A stretch of DNA of 6,844 bases from Verrucomicrobiales bacterium (GTDB lineage Bacteria; Verrucomicrobiota; Verrucomicrobiia; Limisphaerales; UBA1096). The notes below the pieces were generated by a model, which was given only the letters and a program-made list of their open reading frames with translations, searched no databases and was not told where the DNA came from. Below, one piece after another: positions 5,833 to 6,844 of the stretch. The stretch covers positions 1-6,844 of the forward strand of contig JAPPPH010000437.1 in NCBI GenBank assembly GCA_028817635.1. Direction: 5' to 3'. Both the position numbers and the translations under genes were made by a program. The first letter of the stretch is position 1. Each line of letters opens with the position of its first letter.

Positions 5833-6844
5833 TTATTCGAAAGTCAGCGCCAAGCTCTCGATGATCGGCTTGGATTTGTTGTCCGTTGAATCGGTGATTT
5901 TTAGTTCAACCTGAAACGCATAACCGGCAGGAAGTTTTGACAGATTCATCGCGGCGGGTGTGCGCTTGATTTGCTTGGAGAAACCCTTGATGTAATCGTA
6001 GCTCTCCTTGAGTTCAGTCCAATTCGTCCATTGGTCAACCTTCCCGTCGTTGGTGGTGTCCACGCCAACACGGGCCGTGACGGTCTCAACCCACGGTCCC
6101 GGGCTCACGTAGTCGGTCTGTTGCTGCGTAGCGAGATAAAACCTGCCTTCCGCAAAGGCAACATCCGGGTCGGGATGGCCGTTGCCGATTTTGTCGCACC
6201 AGGTGAACTGTTGATCAATCGACGGCGAGGTAAACCAGCCGACACTCATCTTGTGTCCGCCGATGGGGTCGTAGTCGCCGAAGAGATAATACTGGCCGCC
6301 GATACAGATCGCCGCCCAGTCACCGTAGGCTTCCTGCTCCGGTTCGTGCACCTCGTACTCGGCGATGTTGGTCTTGAACCGCTTGGGATCCTCCTTGGCC
6401 CAGTGTGGGTGGCGATAGGTGGCAATTTTGCCGGTCGGCTTGGTGCGGTTGTCAACCGCCGGTTTTTGAAACTTGAACCCATTCAAACCGTTCGGACTCA
6501 CGGCATGACCGGCGACCGGCGAGTCCCACGAACGCTTACTGGCATTGATCGCGCCCCAGTCCTCGATGATCACGTGCATTTTGCCGTCGAGGTCGCGAAT
6601 GAATCCGGCGTCCGAACCGTGCGACGGATCCTCCACGGCGATGCCCATGTTTTTGCCGGGCAAACCGTCGAACAGGTTGTCATCCACGTAAACGTGCGGG
6701 TCCTGATCGTTCGGGAAGTCGTAGTAAATGTACGCCTTGCCATCGACCCACTCGGCACTCGTGACCCAACGCGAAAAGCCCTCCGTGACCGGCCCGTGGT
6801 GCACCCAGTTTTTCATGTCACGACTCTGCCACGCATGGTAACCG
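5833..6844 (-). CDS. Five-bladed beta-propeller glycoside hydrolase-like protein (5' end outside window)
   Basis: At least 336 residues are visible. The frame stays open past the Met at 6816 to the window edge; the residues before it, GYHAWQSRD, continue into MKNWVHHGPV, a typical propeller-blade motif, so this Met is internal. Counting from it: repeated blades with aromatic G-x-YY/FYL strands, such as DGKAYIYYD (25-33), DPSHGSD (63-69) with DGKMHV, EPEQEAYGDW (158-167) with GGQYYLF, and HPDPDVAFAEGRFYL (214-228). These resemble GH43, GH32 and GH117 propeller enzymes; acidic residues in these motifs (D69, E158-E162, D216/D218) are candidate catalytic residues, but I cannot fix the family. From about 245 a beta-rich C-terminal domain follows, with a calcium-loop-like DTTNDGKVD (253-261). 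Its stop is 8 bases before the phosphatase start. Glycan cleavage is inferred, not shown. Confidence 0.75.
   Translation of the reverse strand, partial: GYHAWQSRDMKNWVHHGPVTEGFSRWVTSAEWVDGKAYIYYDFPNDQDPHVYVDDNLFDGLPGKNMGIAVEDPSHGSDAGFIRDLDGKMHVIIEDWGAINASKRSWDSPVAGHAVSPNGLNGFKFQKPAVDNRTKPTGKIATYRHPHWAKEDPKRFKTNIAEYEVHEPEQEAYGDWAAICIGGQYYLFGDYDPIGGHKMSVGWFTSPSIDQQFTWCDKIGNGHPDPDVAFAEGRFYLATQQQTDYVSPGPWVETVTARVGVDTTNDGKVDQWTNWTELKESYDYIKGFSKQIKRTPAAMNLSKLPAGYAFQVELKITDSTDNKSKPIIESLALTFE

Larger units (their letters stand above)
124..6844 (-). other. Predicted operon for sulfated-glycan breakdown (5' end outside window)
   Basis: Five genes point the same way with gaps of 8, 15, 13 and 27 bases, too short for separate promoters and terminators, so a single transcript entering from the right is expected. 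The promoter is not in the window. The contents (propeller hydrolase-like protein, PhoD-like phosphatase, three sulfatases) fit stepwise removal of substituents and cleavage of a sulfated polysaccharide. The likely 3' end is at the 26-bp palindrome. No regulator, transporter or sulfatase-maturing enzyme is present within the window. Confidence 0.8.

Noticed and set aside
1..6844. CRISPR array, tRNA, rRNA, insertion sequence or riboswitch
   Set aside because: No spaced direct repeats, cloverleaf-like sequence, transposase motif or long untranslated leader is visible; coding sequence fills nearly the whole window.

Overview
The window looks like part of a sulfated-glycan degradation locus from a bacterium of the Planctomycetota/Verrucomicrobiota/Lentisphaerota/Kiritimatiellota type. 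This rests on three sulfatases in a row, a PhoD-like phosphatase of the 'FGGG-x-GY' type, a beta-propeller hydrolase-like protein with an appended C-terminal domain, moderately GC-rich DNA and start codons without Shine-Dalgarno sequences. The phylum is an inference from protein style; no rRNA or other marker gene is present.

Layout: positions 2-82 hold the last 26 codons of a possible plus-strand gene that runs in from the left. A 41-base gap (83-123) follows and is mostly filled by a 26-bp perfect palindrome. Everything else, 124 to 6844, is one co-directional minus-strand gene string, so transcription enters from the right. In transcription order it is: a propeller hydrolase-like protein (5' end outside the window, stop at 5833), a PhoD-like phosphatase (5824-4529), sulfatase C (4513-3140), sulfatase B (3126-1603) and sulfatase A (1575-124). 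The gaps are 8, 15, 13 and 27 bases, so the five genes are almost certainly one operon. No stretch longer than 41 bases lacks a coding assignment.

How the genes fit together: the four complete products begin with an apparent signal peptide, so they should act in the periplasm or outside the cell. The sulfatases belong to three distinct subtypes and are not recent duplicates of each other. This suggests removal of sulfate from different positions or sugars of one glycan, with the propeller enzyme cutting glycosidic bonds and the PhoD protein removing a phosphate or phosphodiester substituent or scavenging phosphate. No transporter, regulator or sulfatase-maturing enzyme is visible. The sulfatases would need formylglycine formation by an enzyme encoded elsewhere.

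The least ordinary signal is a 14-bp perfect palindrome, CGCTTGGCCAAGCG. It occurs four times exactly (twice as an overlapping tandem between the convergent genes, and inside two coding regions) and once in degenerate form in a third gene, read in different frames. It looks like an iterated palindromic element. Other points are a non-canonical sulfatase maturation motif (CHTTR), a PhoD homologue lacking the usual cysteine, and a sulfatase with Gln in place of the usual active-site His. I see no clearly new multi-gene system.
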